Notes under the pieces: model-generated | The model's database searches: none | The model's input: only the letters and a program-made list of their open reading frames with translations | Told to the model about the DNA's origin: nothing | NCBI GenBank assembly: GCA_951799405.1 | Contig: OX637353.1 | Coordinates: forward strand, 62,001-126,000 | Length of the DNA: 64,000 nucleotides | Direction: 5' to 3' | Source: Agapetus fuscipes | Lineage: Eukaryota > Arthropoda > Insecta > Trichoptera > Glossosomatidae | Translations under genes and position numbers: made by a program | In this document: positions 31,000 through 42,739 of the stretch, in pieces | Position numbering within the stretch: the first letter of the stretch is position 1 | How the letters are laid out: every line of letters starts with the position of its first letter

Positions 31000-33915
31000 C
31001 GACCTCGCGCTGGCTTGCCACGGCGTAGAGGGGCGTCCCTCGGGTGGCGGATGAGGGGTAAGGTCGGTGGATCTACTAAGTAGTCCTCCCGGCTAGGTCC
31101 AATGGACCCGCTGACCAACGGCAAGTGCGGTCCTCCATTCATATTGGGGGTTGTGCGTAGGGCCTACGACCCGACCACATAAAAAACCTACTGTAACGAG
31201 ACCAAACAGTAGAAAAAGCCTCGGACAGGGACTGATTTTGGAAAAACGACACTTGCAAGGAAATAAGGACTTGAGATTGGAAACATGGAATGTGTTGAGC
31301 ATGTATAGACCGGGAACTACAGAGGCAGTTAGCAGAGAATTTGACCATTACAAATTAGATATATGTGCTCTACAGGAAATGAGATGGACTGGAAGTGGAG
31401 AGATGAACATCGCTGATAAAATAATATACTTCAGTGGACCGGAAACCAGACATGAAAAAGGAGTGGGTTTCTTAATAAACAAAAATATCCAAAAAGCAGT
31501 CATCAGCTTTAGACCTGTATCGGATAGAATAGCAGTCTTGAGACTGAGAGGCAGGCTTTTCAATATCAGTCTCATTAATGTTTATGCTCCAACAGAAGAA
31601 GCCCAAGATGAACACAAAGACAACTTTTATAATGAGCTGGACTCTATATATGATGAACTGCCGTTACACGATGTAAAAGTCGCTTTGGGGGACTGAAATG
31701 CAAAAATTGGAAAGGAAGACATTTTCATGGATACCATTGGCAAACACAGTTTACACAATAACACGAACGATAATGGTCTCAGATTAATATCGTATGCATG
31801 CTCAAGGAACATGATCGTGTCTTCTACAACATTCCCACACAAAAACATTCATAAAGAAACTTGGAACTCCAGAGATGGACGCATCAAAAATCAAATTGAC
31901 CATATCATAATTGACAAACGCCATCGTAGAAGTATCAGAGACGTGCGAAGCTACAGAGGAGCAGAATGTGACACTGATCACAACCTAGTGATTACAAAAT
32001 TAAGATTGAGAATTAAGACAATAAACCCCTGTGAACAGGCCTTACCAAAATTTAATCTTGATGCACTGGAGGACTGTAACATACACGAACAATATGTTTC
32101 AGAAATACAGAAGCGACTCGAAACTATTCAAGAGCCAAGCAGTACAAATGAGCTATGGGAAAATATTAAACAATGCACTTTAGAGGCAGCCAAAACTACT
32201 CTGGGTAAACCTCAAAAAAAGAAAAAGAGAAGATGGTTTGGTGATGCATGTCAACGGGCGGTGGAACAAAGGAAAAAGGCTAGAAACATGTGGTTGATGG
32301 GATCAGTGAGTGAAGACGAATATAGAAATATTAAGCGTGAGACCAGGAAAACACTTAGACAAGAAAAGAAAAAATATCTTACAGGATGGCTGGAGGATCT
32401 AGAAAAGCATTATAATGCAGCTAAAAGTAGAACTTTCTACAGTGAGATAAAAAGCATGAAGGGAACATTCAAACCATGGACCACAATGATAAAATCTGGA
32501 AACGGCACAGTGATACTCGAAACAGATAAAGTGCTGAACAGATGGAGAGAATATTTCTCGGAATTGCTTAACGTGCCAAACACAGAAAAAAGTGAAGAGA
32601 TAGAAATATCCACTGCAGAAATACAAATGGATCCTCCCACCTTAACGGAAGTTGTAAATGGAATTAAACACCTGAAAAATAGGAAAGCTCCTGGTGTGGA
32701 TAATATACCGTCTGAACTTATCAAGAGTGGAGGCATGGCAATGGCCAGGAAGGTGCACGAATTACTAGTAATGATATGGGAACAGGAAACTATCCCCGAA
32801 GAATGGAATGTAGGAGTAATTGCACCTATACACAAAAAGGGGTGCAAAGCAGAATGCACAAACTACAGAGGTATTGCTTTGCTGCCAACTTGCTATAAAG
32901 TACTGTCGTACGTATTACTACTGCGAATTACACCTTACGCAGAAGACTGCTTGGGGGAATATCAGTGTGGCTTCAGGAGAGGGAGAAGCACGACAGATCA
33001 AATTTTCGCACTCCGACAAATGTTTGAGAAACAATGGGAATTTTCCAAAGAGGTCTTTAATTTGTTCATAGACTTTCGACAAGCATATGACAGCGTGAAC
33101 CGACTAAGTCTAAAAGATACAATGCTTCTCTCTGGTATTCCAAAAAAGCTAGTGAGACTTACAGAAGCGTGTATAAAGGGTTCGAAAGCAGCAGTCAAAG
33201 TGCAAGGAGATGTCTCGGATACTTTCACAGTTGGAACGGGCTTAAGACAAGGCGACCTACTCTCTCCAGTGCTTTTTAATATTGCATTGGAGAGTGTGAT
33301 ACGCAGCATAAATAACGTATCAGGTGGAATCCATTTGGGAGTAAATCATAAGATCTTTGGATATGCAGATGATTTGGCATTGGTAGCTAGTAATCACCAC
33401 GAACTGGACGAGATGTACTCGACAATCAAAAGTCGTGCAGCCACAATGGGATTGAAAATCAATGTTGATAAAACAAAGTTTCTTTACTTGTCCAAACTCA
33501 ACTATTTCAGAACACCACCATACGGACATATTACTTTTGGTGAAGACAGTATAGAAGAAGTGCTTAAATTTACATATCTGGGTAGCATTCTCACAAACAC
33601 TAATGAAATGAGTGTAGAAATAACATCTAGAATACAGAGTGGCATAAGAGCAGCGGCGGCCCTGAACAATCTCCTAACAACTAAGTCCTTGTCCAGAAGA
33701 GTGAAACTTCACATATACAATAGCCTCATTAAACCAGTGGTCATCTATGGTTCGGAATCTTGGTGTATGACCCTAAACGACCAACAAAGACTTCTGTCTT
33801 TTGAAAATAGGATTCTAGAAAAATATTGGGTCCACGACCGGGTATTGCAGAAGGAACCTGGAGGCTTAAAAGTAATGAAGAAATTCGCTCCACAACTAAA
33901 CAACCATTGCACGAG
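31000..33915 (+). pseudogene. RTE-type LINE with one nonsense and one frameshift
   Basis: A GC-richer 5' region (31000-31200) leads into one frame: ETWNVLSMYRPG and LQEMRWTG (endonuclease), an in-frame TGA at 31694-31696 where GDFNAK is expected, then from 31727 IKNQIDHIIIDKR and CDTDHNLV. The reverse transcriptase has NYRGIALLPTCYKV, QCGFRRGRSTTDQIF, FIDFRQAYDSV, GLRQGDLLSPVLFN and YADD. Near 33825 the frame shifts: the expected continuation (GPRPGIAEGTWRLKSNEEIR) lies one frame over. The C-terminus and 3' end are missing because the sequence changes to a Gypsy pol tail at about 33915. It is close to insect RTE elements. Confidence 0.85.
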
Positions 33916-34287
33916 AGACCAGTTTCAGATGCTACGCAAACAAAATCACAGAAAGACTATGCGCACCGGTTGGAAGATATGGTGACCATCTATAGTCAAG
34001 TAACAGAGGCCCCGTTGGCTGGTTTCCAGAGGAATGCCAAGTACTACAATTTGAGGAGGAAGCAAGTGACGTATGCAGTCGGAGAGATAATGTGGCGCAG
34101 GAATTTCGCCCAGTCCAATGCTGTTACGTTCTTTTCAGCCAAGTTGGCGCCTCGCTTTGTACCTACCAAAGTGTCAGCCAAGTTGTCAGAAACGGTGTAT
34201 ACCCTGGCGGACGTGGATGGAAAAGCTGTGGGGAACTATCACGTGAAGGATATTCTCAAGGCTGGACCTACTATGGCGGAAGAGTAA
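33916..34287 (+). pseudogene. Gypsy-type pol C-terminal fragment
   Basis: The residues KYYNLRRKQVTYAVGEIMWR, RNFAQSNAVTFFSAKLAPRF and YTLADVDGKAVGNYHVKDI match the region after the integrase core of arthropod Gypsy-like elements (YNLRRR..., LVWRRNF..., KLAP.F, ...G..HVKD). It stops at 34287. The upstream integrase and the rest of pol are missing; an RTE LINE is joined instead. The continuous frame 33826-34287 that bridges both is therefore a chance fusion. Confidence 0.75.
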
Positions 34288-37183
34288 ACTACTTTCCTAC
34301 GAGAAAACGAGAATTAGATGCGTAAACTCATTTACCAACACCAAGATGTCTGCGATTTACACGCACGACGTCTTCTCTATAAACTGATTAATTACTCCAT
34401 ATCTTATTTTTGCAAATTCGATTTTTGTCCTGAAATATGACTTTGACCGTTACCCGTTGAATTGCGCCCTCAGCAGGGAGTACTGTTCGGAGTCATTCCG
34501 TTAATTTTTCTTAGCATCAAAACCTTTCTACATCAATACCTACTCGTTTGTCCAGGGAGACCTGTTTACTGTCCATTTATATTTTTATTATTATTTAAAT
34601 AAATGTTTATTTTTCTTCTTATGTATTCTTTCAACTCGCATATTCATTTATGCTCAACTGCAGAAAACTGTCTGTTTTTGTCTCCGACCCACAGTATCAA
34701 CTCCTTGCGAGTTGGATCAGGTAATTTGGTCAGGTCGTGAGTCAGAATCCAGCAAGTTCTCTTCGGAGAATAGATCTGTACTTTCTTTCTTGTTTACATG
34801 TTTTGGACGCGGGTTGCCTTTTGATTGCGGACTCAAAGTACACACTCTCATGAGTGATGTCAGGTTATTTGGCCAGGTCACAATCCAAGGTCACCAGCTG
34901 TTTATCTAACACTGTACCTTCTTTTATCTGTTTCATTGTTTTTGTATTTTCTTACTTTGTCCACGTTTATTGCCTTCATGATTTTTCAACTTTCCAAGTT
35001 TTGATAAAAACTTGGTGGCGCTCAAAAAGGGAACGAGAAGGAGAGCTGAGCTAGTCCAGATGTAGACATCAAGAGAACATCTGTGAACATCATAGGCAAT
35101 GCACCTTGACAAAGGTGGTGTGCTGCCGAACGCTGTAAATGCGTGGGAAGACGTAACAAGCACGTATTGGGAAAGGGTGGAGCCCTTGCCAGTAATGCTG
35201 GAGTGCGTTGGAGCAGTTCAAGGGGACTGGGCACAATCTGGGATGATTGTGGGGCGCTTGGGAGAAGCGTGAGGAGTGGTTTGACGTAACCGGGATACTC
35301 TTGCAATCCAACGGGATTGGCAACGCCGGAGTGCGTTGGAAGACTTACGAGACTTGAAGTCCGACGGGACTTCGTACCAGTCTGACGAGACTTGGGGGAG
35401 TCTGCTGACTCATTTTTTGAAATCACCTTGGAGTGATGGGTACGCCAGGCTTGCATCTTCAGATGGCGCCAACGGATTGTACCCCTGTGTTTATTTATCA
35501 TGTTATTTATTGACGGAAGGAAGGTTTTCGCCATGTGAGCAGAACCTGAGGAAACACTGGAACCAAAGGAGATGAGTGGTATGAAGATTGACCACCTCCT
35601 GAAGCCAGGCCAGGACTTCTTAAAGCATTGTCAGCTGGGACAGTCACCAACGGCATAGTGTTTGCCGGGGAGTTTATTTATTGTCATGTACGTCGGCGTA
35701 TACTGCACTGAGGCAGTGTATACCGAATGTTGACTTACTGGAAACCCCTCAGAAGGGCTTGTTTCAGGGCGTACGCTAGTTACCACCCTATACCTGCCCA
35801 GGCAATGATCAACGCTTCTTCGTTGTTCATTGAAGCAAAAACCCTAGCACCCAACTTTGTGACTAGGGCTAGAGTCCTAAATCGTCACTGGTCGAAGCGG
35901 TCAAGAAATGCCGACAGAGTGTGGTCAGTACTGTGTGTCTTCAGACCGGTATTGTCACATCTCAAGTAGGAGATCTTCACCTCTACTTCAAATACTACAA
36001 CATCTGTCTTATATTTTTGTATTTTCTCATGTAATTTATGTATGTATGTAATATGTATACCCTGTACTTCATGTAAATAATATGTATAACCTGTACTTTC
36101 CAATCCCAGGATTACCTGTGTTGAATAGTGAGATCAGTGTGCTACGCCCTCTTTGCGTTGCACTGGCCAATGAACAGGTCACCTCATTGTTTTTCCATGG
36201 TGTTCCTACCTCCTTTCCGCCTCTCTTGGTTTCTTATCGGTTCTTCCAAAAGAGTGTGAATCGAACCGAAGGATCATAAGTAGTTAGATCCTTTCCTTTT
36301 GTTACCCACATGTAACAGACAAATTGTTATTGTTTTGTATGAGAGCTCACCACACTGTACTTATTGACTGCTTGCTGGATGATTTTGGTCTGTTAGGCAG
36401 GTAGATACCTAAAAATATATTTCTGTGTACAAAGGCAAAATTATTGTGTTTTCAAGAGCAATAAGTGAAAAACGAGCTAGATTCGTTAGTGCTTTAGGGT
36501 CCTGTACCCCAAATGTGAAATGTGTGCCACCATTTAAACTTAGAACAAAGACCAAATTCTACCACTTAATAATCATGACTTAAATTTTTATTATTTTACA
36601 AGAACAAAACATCACTTTTACAATTTCATTTTATTTTGTCTTGTAATGTAATATGTAATGTACAAATTTGTTTCTGTGTCAATTTCAATTTGCTTTGTCT
36701 CATAATATTTTACACAATTTCTTATACATATTTTAAACCTGTTTCAGAACTACCTGTGTACAATTCATGTCGTCTGCGTACGACCTCTTCTCTGTATGTC
36801 TTGTTCAATCACCGCCACCTACGCTTCGCACTGACTGGTATACTGTTAAACATATATTTTAAACTATGTCTGAACACAACGTCAAAAACTCACTTCGCAG
36901 GATTCTCTGCGTGTGGTGCGTTTTTGCCTCAGCGACGAGCGGGAATGTCAGGAAGCTAGAATGTCTGATAGTTATAAAGAGTTACCTGTTATAAAGAGGA
37001 AGAAGACATATTCACTAAGAACTGTCACTAACAAGGTGGGAAAGAACATTATACCTATCAAAGGAGGAAAATAATGCCTACCAAATTGGGAAAACAGAAA
37101 TGATCTGGATCCCAAATTGAAAGAAGAAGAGGAGGCTGAGAATGACCGTTGGGGGAGAAATAGAGTAGAAAAACCCGTGTAAG
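34288..37183. other. Non-coding region after the Gypsy fragment
   Basis: No convincing frame. It has CAGCAGGGAGTACTGTTCGG near 34473 (a possible purine tract and TG start of an LTR), a hairpin GGCGTATACTGC/GCAGTGTATACC at about 35694-35723, and repeated GACTTG/CGTTGGA blocks at 35200-35400. It is probably 3' UTR, LTR or relic sequence of the Gypsy-type element; no pair of long direct repeats was found to prove this. Confidence 0.35.
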
Positions 37184-37560
37184 CTTCGCGTCATGCTGGT
37201 GGGAAGGTTATAAAAGCCGCCGAAGCCCAACATTCCGGTACAGAAGCTCTTCCAAGTCTACACAGACAGCACGGACCACTCTGTTGTAATTTAAAATAAA
37301 CCCCATCGTTCCTTTACCTGGTTTTTACCTACCATCACCTATATTTTGAAACTCTTTAGCATCAGTGGAAAGCGAGCCAGGTGTTGGGCCATGAACACGA
37401 CCCTGAGGAGTCTCTTTTGCTAGCCGAGCATCTGCAAAAGCGCGCAACCTAACCTCAAAGGAGCCCCCTTGTCCGTTGTCGGAATCCTAACCTCAAAGAG
37501 GTGACGGTTCGCGGCAGCGGGGGGCCCAGCAGGGCCGTGATTTAAATTATCTCATTACAA
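37184..37560 (+). repeat. LTR-like segment, short form
   Basis: Has TATAAAAG (37209-37216), then AATAAA (37295-37300), and ends GGGCCCAGCAGGGCCGTGA..TCATTACAA. The same order occurs at 57838-58689, where about 470 bp more lie between ACGGACCA and TTGTAATTTA. A core promoter followed by a polyadenylation signal suggests the LTR of a retroelement; the exact ends are not defined. Confidence 0.55.
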
Positions 37561-37837
37561 TAGTTATACATTATAATATAGTAGTCATAAATTGTTATAT
37601 AATAATAAAAAATAATATTAGGATGATTTATTTGATGAGCGCTGTTTTTGTGTGTATCACACCTCAAGAGCCCTCTGCGAGCTTGGTCGTCGCTGTAGAA
37701 AGCGCCAATTCTCAAGCAAGACCCAGTTGTTGTAAGGTTGGGTGGACTTCTCAGTGACCGGTCTTTGGTAAAGGTTTATAAATTTTTCAACCCAGCGAAG
37801 AGCACATTCGAAATATAAATGGTATATTTTTGTGCTC

Positions 37838-37914
37838 CGCCGGGATCCGAATCCACAACCTTCCATTTACGAGTCCGAAGTGTTGCCACTACGGACTACG
37901 AACCGGTCCAAGAT
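37838..37914 (-). other. tRNA-like segment of the composite SINE
   Basis: On the minus strand: TCGTAGTCCGTAGTGG resembles an A-box region, and about 40 nt later GTGGATTCGGATCCCGG resembles the B-box and T-stem (compare GGTTCGANTCC). It continues directly from the 5S-like part. It does not fold as a credible functional tRNA by eye. Confidence 0.6.
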
Positions 37915-38031
37915 GCCAACGACACGCGGTGTACCTGAGCGGTTACCCATCCAAGTACTGTCCGCGCCCAATGTTGCTTAACTTCGGTGATCCATGGGAA
38001 CCGGTGCTTTCAACATGGTAACGTCGTTGAC
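37915..38031 (-). rRNA. 5S rRNA-derived sequence (SINE head, not a gene)
   Basis: Read on the minus strand it is 117 nt, close to the 120 nt of animal 5S rRNA. It is colinear over the full length: GTCAACGACGTTACCATGTT at the 5' end, ATCACCGAAGTTAAGCAAC (A-box region), GGGCGCGG, TACTTGGATGGGTAACCGC (C-box) and ACCGCGTGTCGTTGGC at the 3' end. Differences from canonical 5S, such as GTAACC for GTGACC and TCAGGTAC for CTGGGAAC, would break helices. It continues into tRNA-like sequence instead of a T-run terminator. Confidence 0.85.
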
Positions 38032-38061
38032 GTTAACGTCGTTAACGTCGTTGATATAGTA

Positions 38062-38715
38062 TTCCTTGACTTCGGTATAAGACTGACTACCAATGCTGTA
38101 AAAAATAGTTTACTTTGCCAATGTCACCCCTGTTTTTGGGAAGGTAAGTAAAGTTTCTGGGCTTGTGTTCATTTGAGGTTAGGATTTTATTTCAAAAGTA
38201 AAAGAAGTATGTAAGGATAGAAAGAAATGGCGGTTGATCTGTAATGTTGGCGGCTAGGGTTTATTAAAGTGAAATTGGTTTTGTGATTTAGTTTTTTTGG
38301 TGTCCATGTATTTATTGTGATTTGTTGATTTAAAAAATGTAATTTGTCATGTATGTTCCTTGACTTATAGGTTGGTATGCGGCTGACCACCCATACTGTA
38401 AAAAATGCTTCACTTTGCCAATGTCACCCCTGTTTCAGGGAAGGACGGCAAGAGTTGCAGGGCTTATGTTCATTTGAGATTGGGTTTTTATATTGTAGGC
38501 CCACATGCGGCATGTGTTAGCGCGAAATTATACATGTCTGCTTGTGGGAATGCATTTAATATAAATCTTAAATGATATATATCTTTGCAGCTTAGATAAG
38601 ATTAGATTAGAAACATGCAACATTTGTAATCGCAAACATACACGAGTCTGTTTGTGTGCATGCATTAATGTGAATATTTAATCTAAATATATCATTACAA
38701 CTTAGATTACAGCAT
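38062..38715 (+). repeat. LINE A 3'-end repeat split by a LINE A insertion
   Basis: Starts TTCCTTGACTTCGG at 38062, breaks at about 38200 after GGTTAGGATTTTATTTC, and resumes at 38611 with AAACATGCAACATTTGTAATC, ending ATTACAACTTAGATTACAG. The order is that of a single unit opened by the insert 38201-38610. Confidence 0.75.
38201..38610 (+). mobile_element. 5'-truncated LINE A insertion
   Basis: Begins in the last codons of LINE A (AAGAAGTATGTAAGGATAG, GGCGGTTGATCTG), runs through the 3' UTR to GTATGTTCCTTGAC at about 38350, then the ~250-bp unit, and ends GCAGCTTAGATAAG followed by ATTAGATTAG. It is a second case, independent of 2783-3579, in which coding end, 3' UTR and repeat inserted together. 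Confidence 0.85.
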
Positions 38716-39059
38716 TTAGATACACAAAATAGTACAACGATCGACTTAATTCTCTGATTTATCTCAAAATTAATTTACATTCAGCTATAGTAGTGAATTG
38801 TACTGAAAACAAAGGAGAAAGTTAATATAACTTGTATAAAGTAAATAATTACTCAAACCTTCAGTCTCGATAATGTGATTCAATAAGAAACTCGGCTGCG
38901 AGATGTTTCCATGAAATCATCAAAGTACATTGGAGTTCTCATCTGCTCAGCTCAATGTTGCTTTAGAGCTTAAAACAATACAATCAAAACTTCAATGTCA
39001 ATATGTCAACATTCTCACAATAACAAGATTGTATAATCAGAATAAAAAACGAAAAAAAA
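38716..39059. other. AT-rich spacer
   Basis: No feature recognised. Confidence 0.4.
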
Positions 39060-39950
39060 TTGTAAAGAAAAACATAATTTCTAACCGCCTACATAACAGA
39101 TCAGCCGCCATTTTGTTATCGGACCTTACATTTATCCAATGTCATAACCTTTTACTTACAAGCTCTCCTTTTATTATGACTCTAGATATCCCATTCATTC
39201 GCTGTTTCAGGAATTTGGCCCATCCATACCTTTCTCGGTCTTCCTCTACCACGACTATCTATTCTTACAATACGTATACTTTCTTCATCAGTACACGACA
39301 TTCTTCTCTTCTCACCCTATTACTCCGTCTTTTTCCAATCATACTTCTTAGGTAGTCCATTTCCATGTACGGATTTTACTAATTTCCCTTTCACTCACCG
39401 TCCAGGCTTCACTTCCATACATCAGAGTGGGCACTACTATACCACCATGCACCGCCAGTCAAACGGTGTTACACAGTCTTACTTGCACCGAGTACACACC
39501 TGTTTTTCATTATTCTTCTTTCAAATTCACCAGTCATTCTTCCATCTTTTTTAAACTTACTTCCCAAGTATATAAATTCATTCACCACGTCCACATTAAT
39601 TCTATTTATTTAATTTTTTTTTTAATATATTCATCATCTCGTTAAATAGCCACGCGCTCATCACACATCCTTGTCTCATACCCTTAAAAGCTTCAAGCCA
39701 TTCTCTTTACTAAACATCAATACGTTTCCTTAAAAAGAATTCATCCATCTCTTGTATACTTCTTTATTTTCCCATACCATCTCACCGGCAGCATTTTTGA
39801 CTCCCGGGGATGTCAATGCAAAATCTTTTTTTTAATTTGTACTGATTCTCCTCCAAAATTCTTTCCTATTGTTGGTGAAACTTCTATTCATCTTTTAATC
39901 AATCTTTCTCTGTTCATTCATCTTGTTTTTATAAATGTTCTTGCGAAATA
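39060..39950 (-). pseudogene. Decayed LINE A copy
   Basis: On the minus strand it follows the C-terminal half of LINE A: the complement of CTCGGTCTTCCTCTACCACG encodes the GRGRPR box, TCCAGGCTTCACTTCCATAC the YGSEAWTV box, and CAAATTCACCAGTCATTC the TGEFERR box. Large deletions (the catalytic YADD region is missing between about 39640 and 39700) and many stops are present. The right end at about 39950 corresponds to the N-terminal side of the reverse transcriptase. Confidence 0.85.
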
Positions 39951-39954
39951 AAAG

Positions 39955-40082
39955 TCTATCAAATTAGTATAAATTCTACAAATTTTGTCGCCTTTCCTTG
40001 AAAAATGGGTGAGATTAACAAAACATAAACCTATTTTTACAGCTTGACAGGCCAGTTTCATATCAGCGCATTGGTCAAGGAT
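39955..40082 (-). repeat. LINE A 3'-end repeat, diverged partial
   Basis: CTTTCCTTGAAAAATGGGTGA through CATTGGTCAAGGATC, aligned only loosely to the consensus. Confidence 0.5.
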
Positions 40083-40726
40083 CAAAACGAAGAAAACAAT
40101 TATATACTCGTAGCATAAGTACAATATTATATTATATTTTTTAGTGTTGATCTGTTAACAATATTATACGTTTAAATGGAAAAAGAAAACTACATTTAAG
40201 TACCTATTCCATATACGAGGATACGAATATGGAAATTTGTAAGGAAAAACCTGTAATTAACACTCGGTCTTTGTAATATAGTGTCATTGCAATCAGTATA
40301 AAAACAACAATGATTTGGTGTTTGAAGAAATTGAAATCTCAATTTTAATAAATAGACACTCAATAACGCAAATGAGTTTCAGATGCTTTGTCTGTTGTCA
40401 AAAGGAGAAAATTTTCTAAGACGCTCTAGCTCTCAAATGTGAGCAGAGCAATGGGGGAAAGAAACCTTTTATTCATTTAACTAAAAAAATTGATACTGCA
40501 AATGAATGTTAGATCGTTCAGTGCACATTCAAATGTAATAACGTGTAAGGATTTATACATTCAAAATATTTGATTTGAAATATATTTTATATTGTGAATT
40601 ATCTTCGCATCCTACTCGCGAAAACGTTGTGTTTCTCATATAAAAATATTAATTATTTGAACTTCTGTCTTTGTTAACTGAAGAAACCTGCAGCTTTTTT
40701 ATTAGGACACTGAACACTTTTTTCTT

Positions 40727-40803
40727 TATTTATAAATATTAGGATGGTTTCTTTGGTGAGCGCTGTTTTTGTGTAAATCAAAACTCAAGATCCATTTGCG
40801 AGT
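40727..40803 (-). repeat. 3' end of the 5S-tRNA SINE family
   Basis: Shares ATATTAGGATGGTTTCTTTG, GTGAGCGCTGTTTTTGTGT and CAAGATCCATTTGCGAG with 37618-37690. The 5S and tRNA heads are missing (5'-truncated or deleted). Confidence 0.7.
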
Positions 40804-40828
40804 TCGGTCAAAATTCTTAAAAAAACGA

Positions 40829-41030
40829 CGAAATGTCGTGTGGACGAAGTGCCAAGTGACCGATTTGTCTATGACTGAGTTGTCTTTGGACGGGTTGTCG
40901 TTGACCAATTTGTCTTTGGCCGAAATGTCGTTGGCTGAAAAGTCGTGTGGACGAAGTGTCGTGTGACCGATTCGTCAATGGACGAACTGTCGTTGGACGA
41001 GTTGTCTTTTACCGATATGTCGTGGAATCT
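40829..41030 (+). repeat. Degenerate ~16-bp tandem array
   Basis: About a dozen units of the type GACGAAGTGTCGTGTG, each built around TGTC (CGATTTGTC, GAGTTGTC, CGAAATGTC). An inverted relative is at 63440-63612. The frame 40769-40966 (LSMTELSLDGLSL...) is only this repeat translated. Confidence 0.85.
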
Positions 41031-41584
41031 AAAAAAATAAGCATGACAACGACAGAAGGCTTTTTCTTGTCGTGTGTATTTTCAATTAACGTAATCTTTT
41101 CGCGGTCCGTCGGTTTTTTACAGCTCCCATAGGCAAAAGCTAAGTATAAGAACTAAACAAACAGCAATTGGAAGATGGAGATTTTCTTTTGATTCTAAAA
41201 ACCTTTCCCCTCTCTAGGCGGGCTCCGAGTCTCGTGCATTTGCATTTCTAATGGAAGCAAACATTCTAGATTGTTCTGTGTTTATATGCAGGGATCTCTC
41301 AAGGCGTGTTTGTTCTCACTGCCAGCATTATCAAATTTATAACTTTGGACTCGACAGCGCCAATACACTTGGCCCGAGTAACCTATTTACTTAAACAAAT
41401 GTATGCATAAAAACAACGTTATTTGATGCCATGAAGCTGGGAAAGCGATAGAATAATCTAGTTTATTCATTGAGTTACAGAGTGAGATTTATTTTATTTT
41501 TTTTATTTTCAACGCTATCAAAAGTAAGATTACCCGCATCCTTGCATACAATATGACAAAAGATCTAAAGGATTTATTGACTTA
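41031..41584. other. Unassigned spacer
   Basis: No gene or repeat recognised. Confidence 0.4.
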
Positions 41585-41832
41585 TTTAATCTAAGTTGCT
41601 AAATATACGTAACATTAAAGATTCACATTATATGCACTTTCACAAACAGACATGCACAAGTTCACGCTTAAACATGCCGTATGTGGTCCTACAATATAAA
41701 AACCCGAATCTCACATAGACATACACGCTGCAACTCTTGCCGACCTTCTCTGAAACAGAAGTGACATTGGAAAAGTGAACCACCTTCTACAGCATGGGTG
41801 GTCAGCCGCATACCAACCTATAAGCTAGGTAA
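41585..41832 (-). repeat. LINE A 3'-end repeat
   Basis: TAATCTAAGTTGCTAAATATA through CCTATAAGCTAGGTAATT. Confidence 0.8.
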
Positions 41833-42739
41833 TTATTAATGTAATTTGTCACAGTATGGTTATGTATAGTTCATTTTACCATTTTTACTTTCTTGTTATA
41901 GCTAAAGGCTATAAAGAAAGTATTATTTATGAGGATTTGAAAAGAAAATTCATGGATAGATGAAATATACCAATTCCGTAGGTTTTTACCATTGAAAAAA
42001 GATGATAAATTGATCCCCAAAACTTGGCAAATGGATGAATAAAAAATATTTGAGGGTCCTTAAAAGTGAAGTGCATGGGGTACAACACGCGATAGCGAAA
42101 AATTTAATCAAAAGATCTGCGACCGTTTTTAGAGACAGTTTCTTTGCCAAGTGCTTACGAAAGCTCCGATTTTTCTCTAAATATGAAAGACCACTGAGTA
42201 AACATTTTGAGAACCGTTGAGCTAGGGAGCGCTTACTTGTCTTTAGTCACTTTGACACCTCAGTATCAAATAACTCGACTCTTACAGGAGTCCTCATATA
42301 CATAATATTATGAAGGCAATGTGAATTAACGTCTCAAGGGTAGAAAGGCGACATGAAGGAGACAGCATCAAAAACTCGCATCAAAACAACCTTTAGAGGA
42401 ATACGTCATAAGGGTTGTTTTGGTTTGATAGTGTGAAAACTTAATCAATTTTATTAAAATGAGCGGAGTTAGAAGCAGCTCACTTTACGGTATCAAGTTT
42501 TAATGATTTAACTTTTCTTTTAGTTTGTATGCCTTATGTAATATATCGTACTACTAAAGAGACACGCGTATCCCAAACGACGTGACGTAATCCTTCAAAA
42601 ATAATATATTCATTGCTTGTATCCATAAACAAATTACACCCTTATTTAATAAACATTGAAAAAGTGAAATGATCTAAAAACCGTCTTGTAAGTTTTATTG
42701 GAGACTAAGCGGCACATCAGAAAAATCTGATTTAGATTA
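41833..42739. other. Unassigned spacer
   Basis: No family recognised. Contains a 61-codon open frame at 42035-42220 and an imperfect hairpin at about 42370-42425 (ATCAAAACAACCTT / AAGGGTTGTTTTGGTTTGAT). Confidence 0.4.

Larger units (their letters stand above)
37618..38031 (-). mobile_element. Composite 5S rRNA + tRNA-derived SINE
   Basis: On the minus strand the element consists of a 5S-like head (38031-37915), a tRNA-like segment (37914-37838) and a ~220-bp body ending AACAGCGCTCATCAAATAAA and TCATCCTAATATTAT (37618). The body's 3' end recurs at 40727-40803 (AAAAACAGCGCTCACCAAAG), so it is a dispersed family. Pol III internal promoters are present in both heads. Flanking duplications were not identified; GTTAACGTC repeats lie next to the 5S end. 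Confidence 0.75.

Noticed and set aside
37915..38031. Functional 5S rRNA gene
   Set aside because: Helix-breaking changes, no T-run terminator, and direct continuation into tRNA-like and SINE body sequence.
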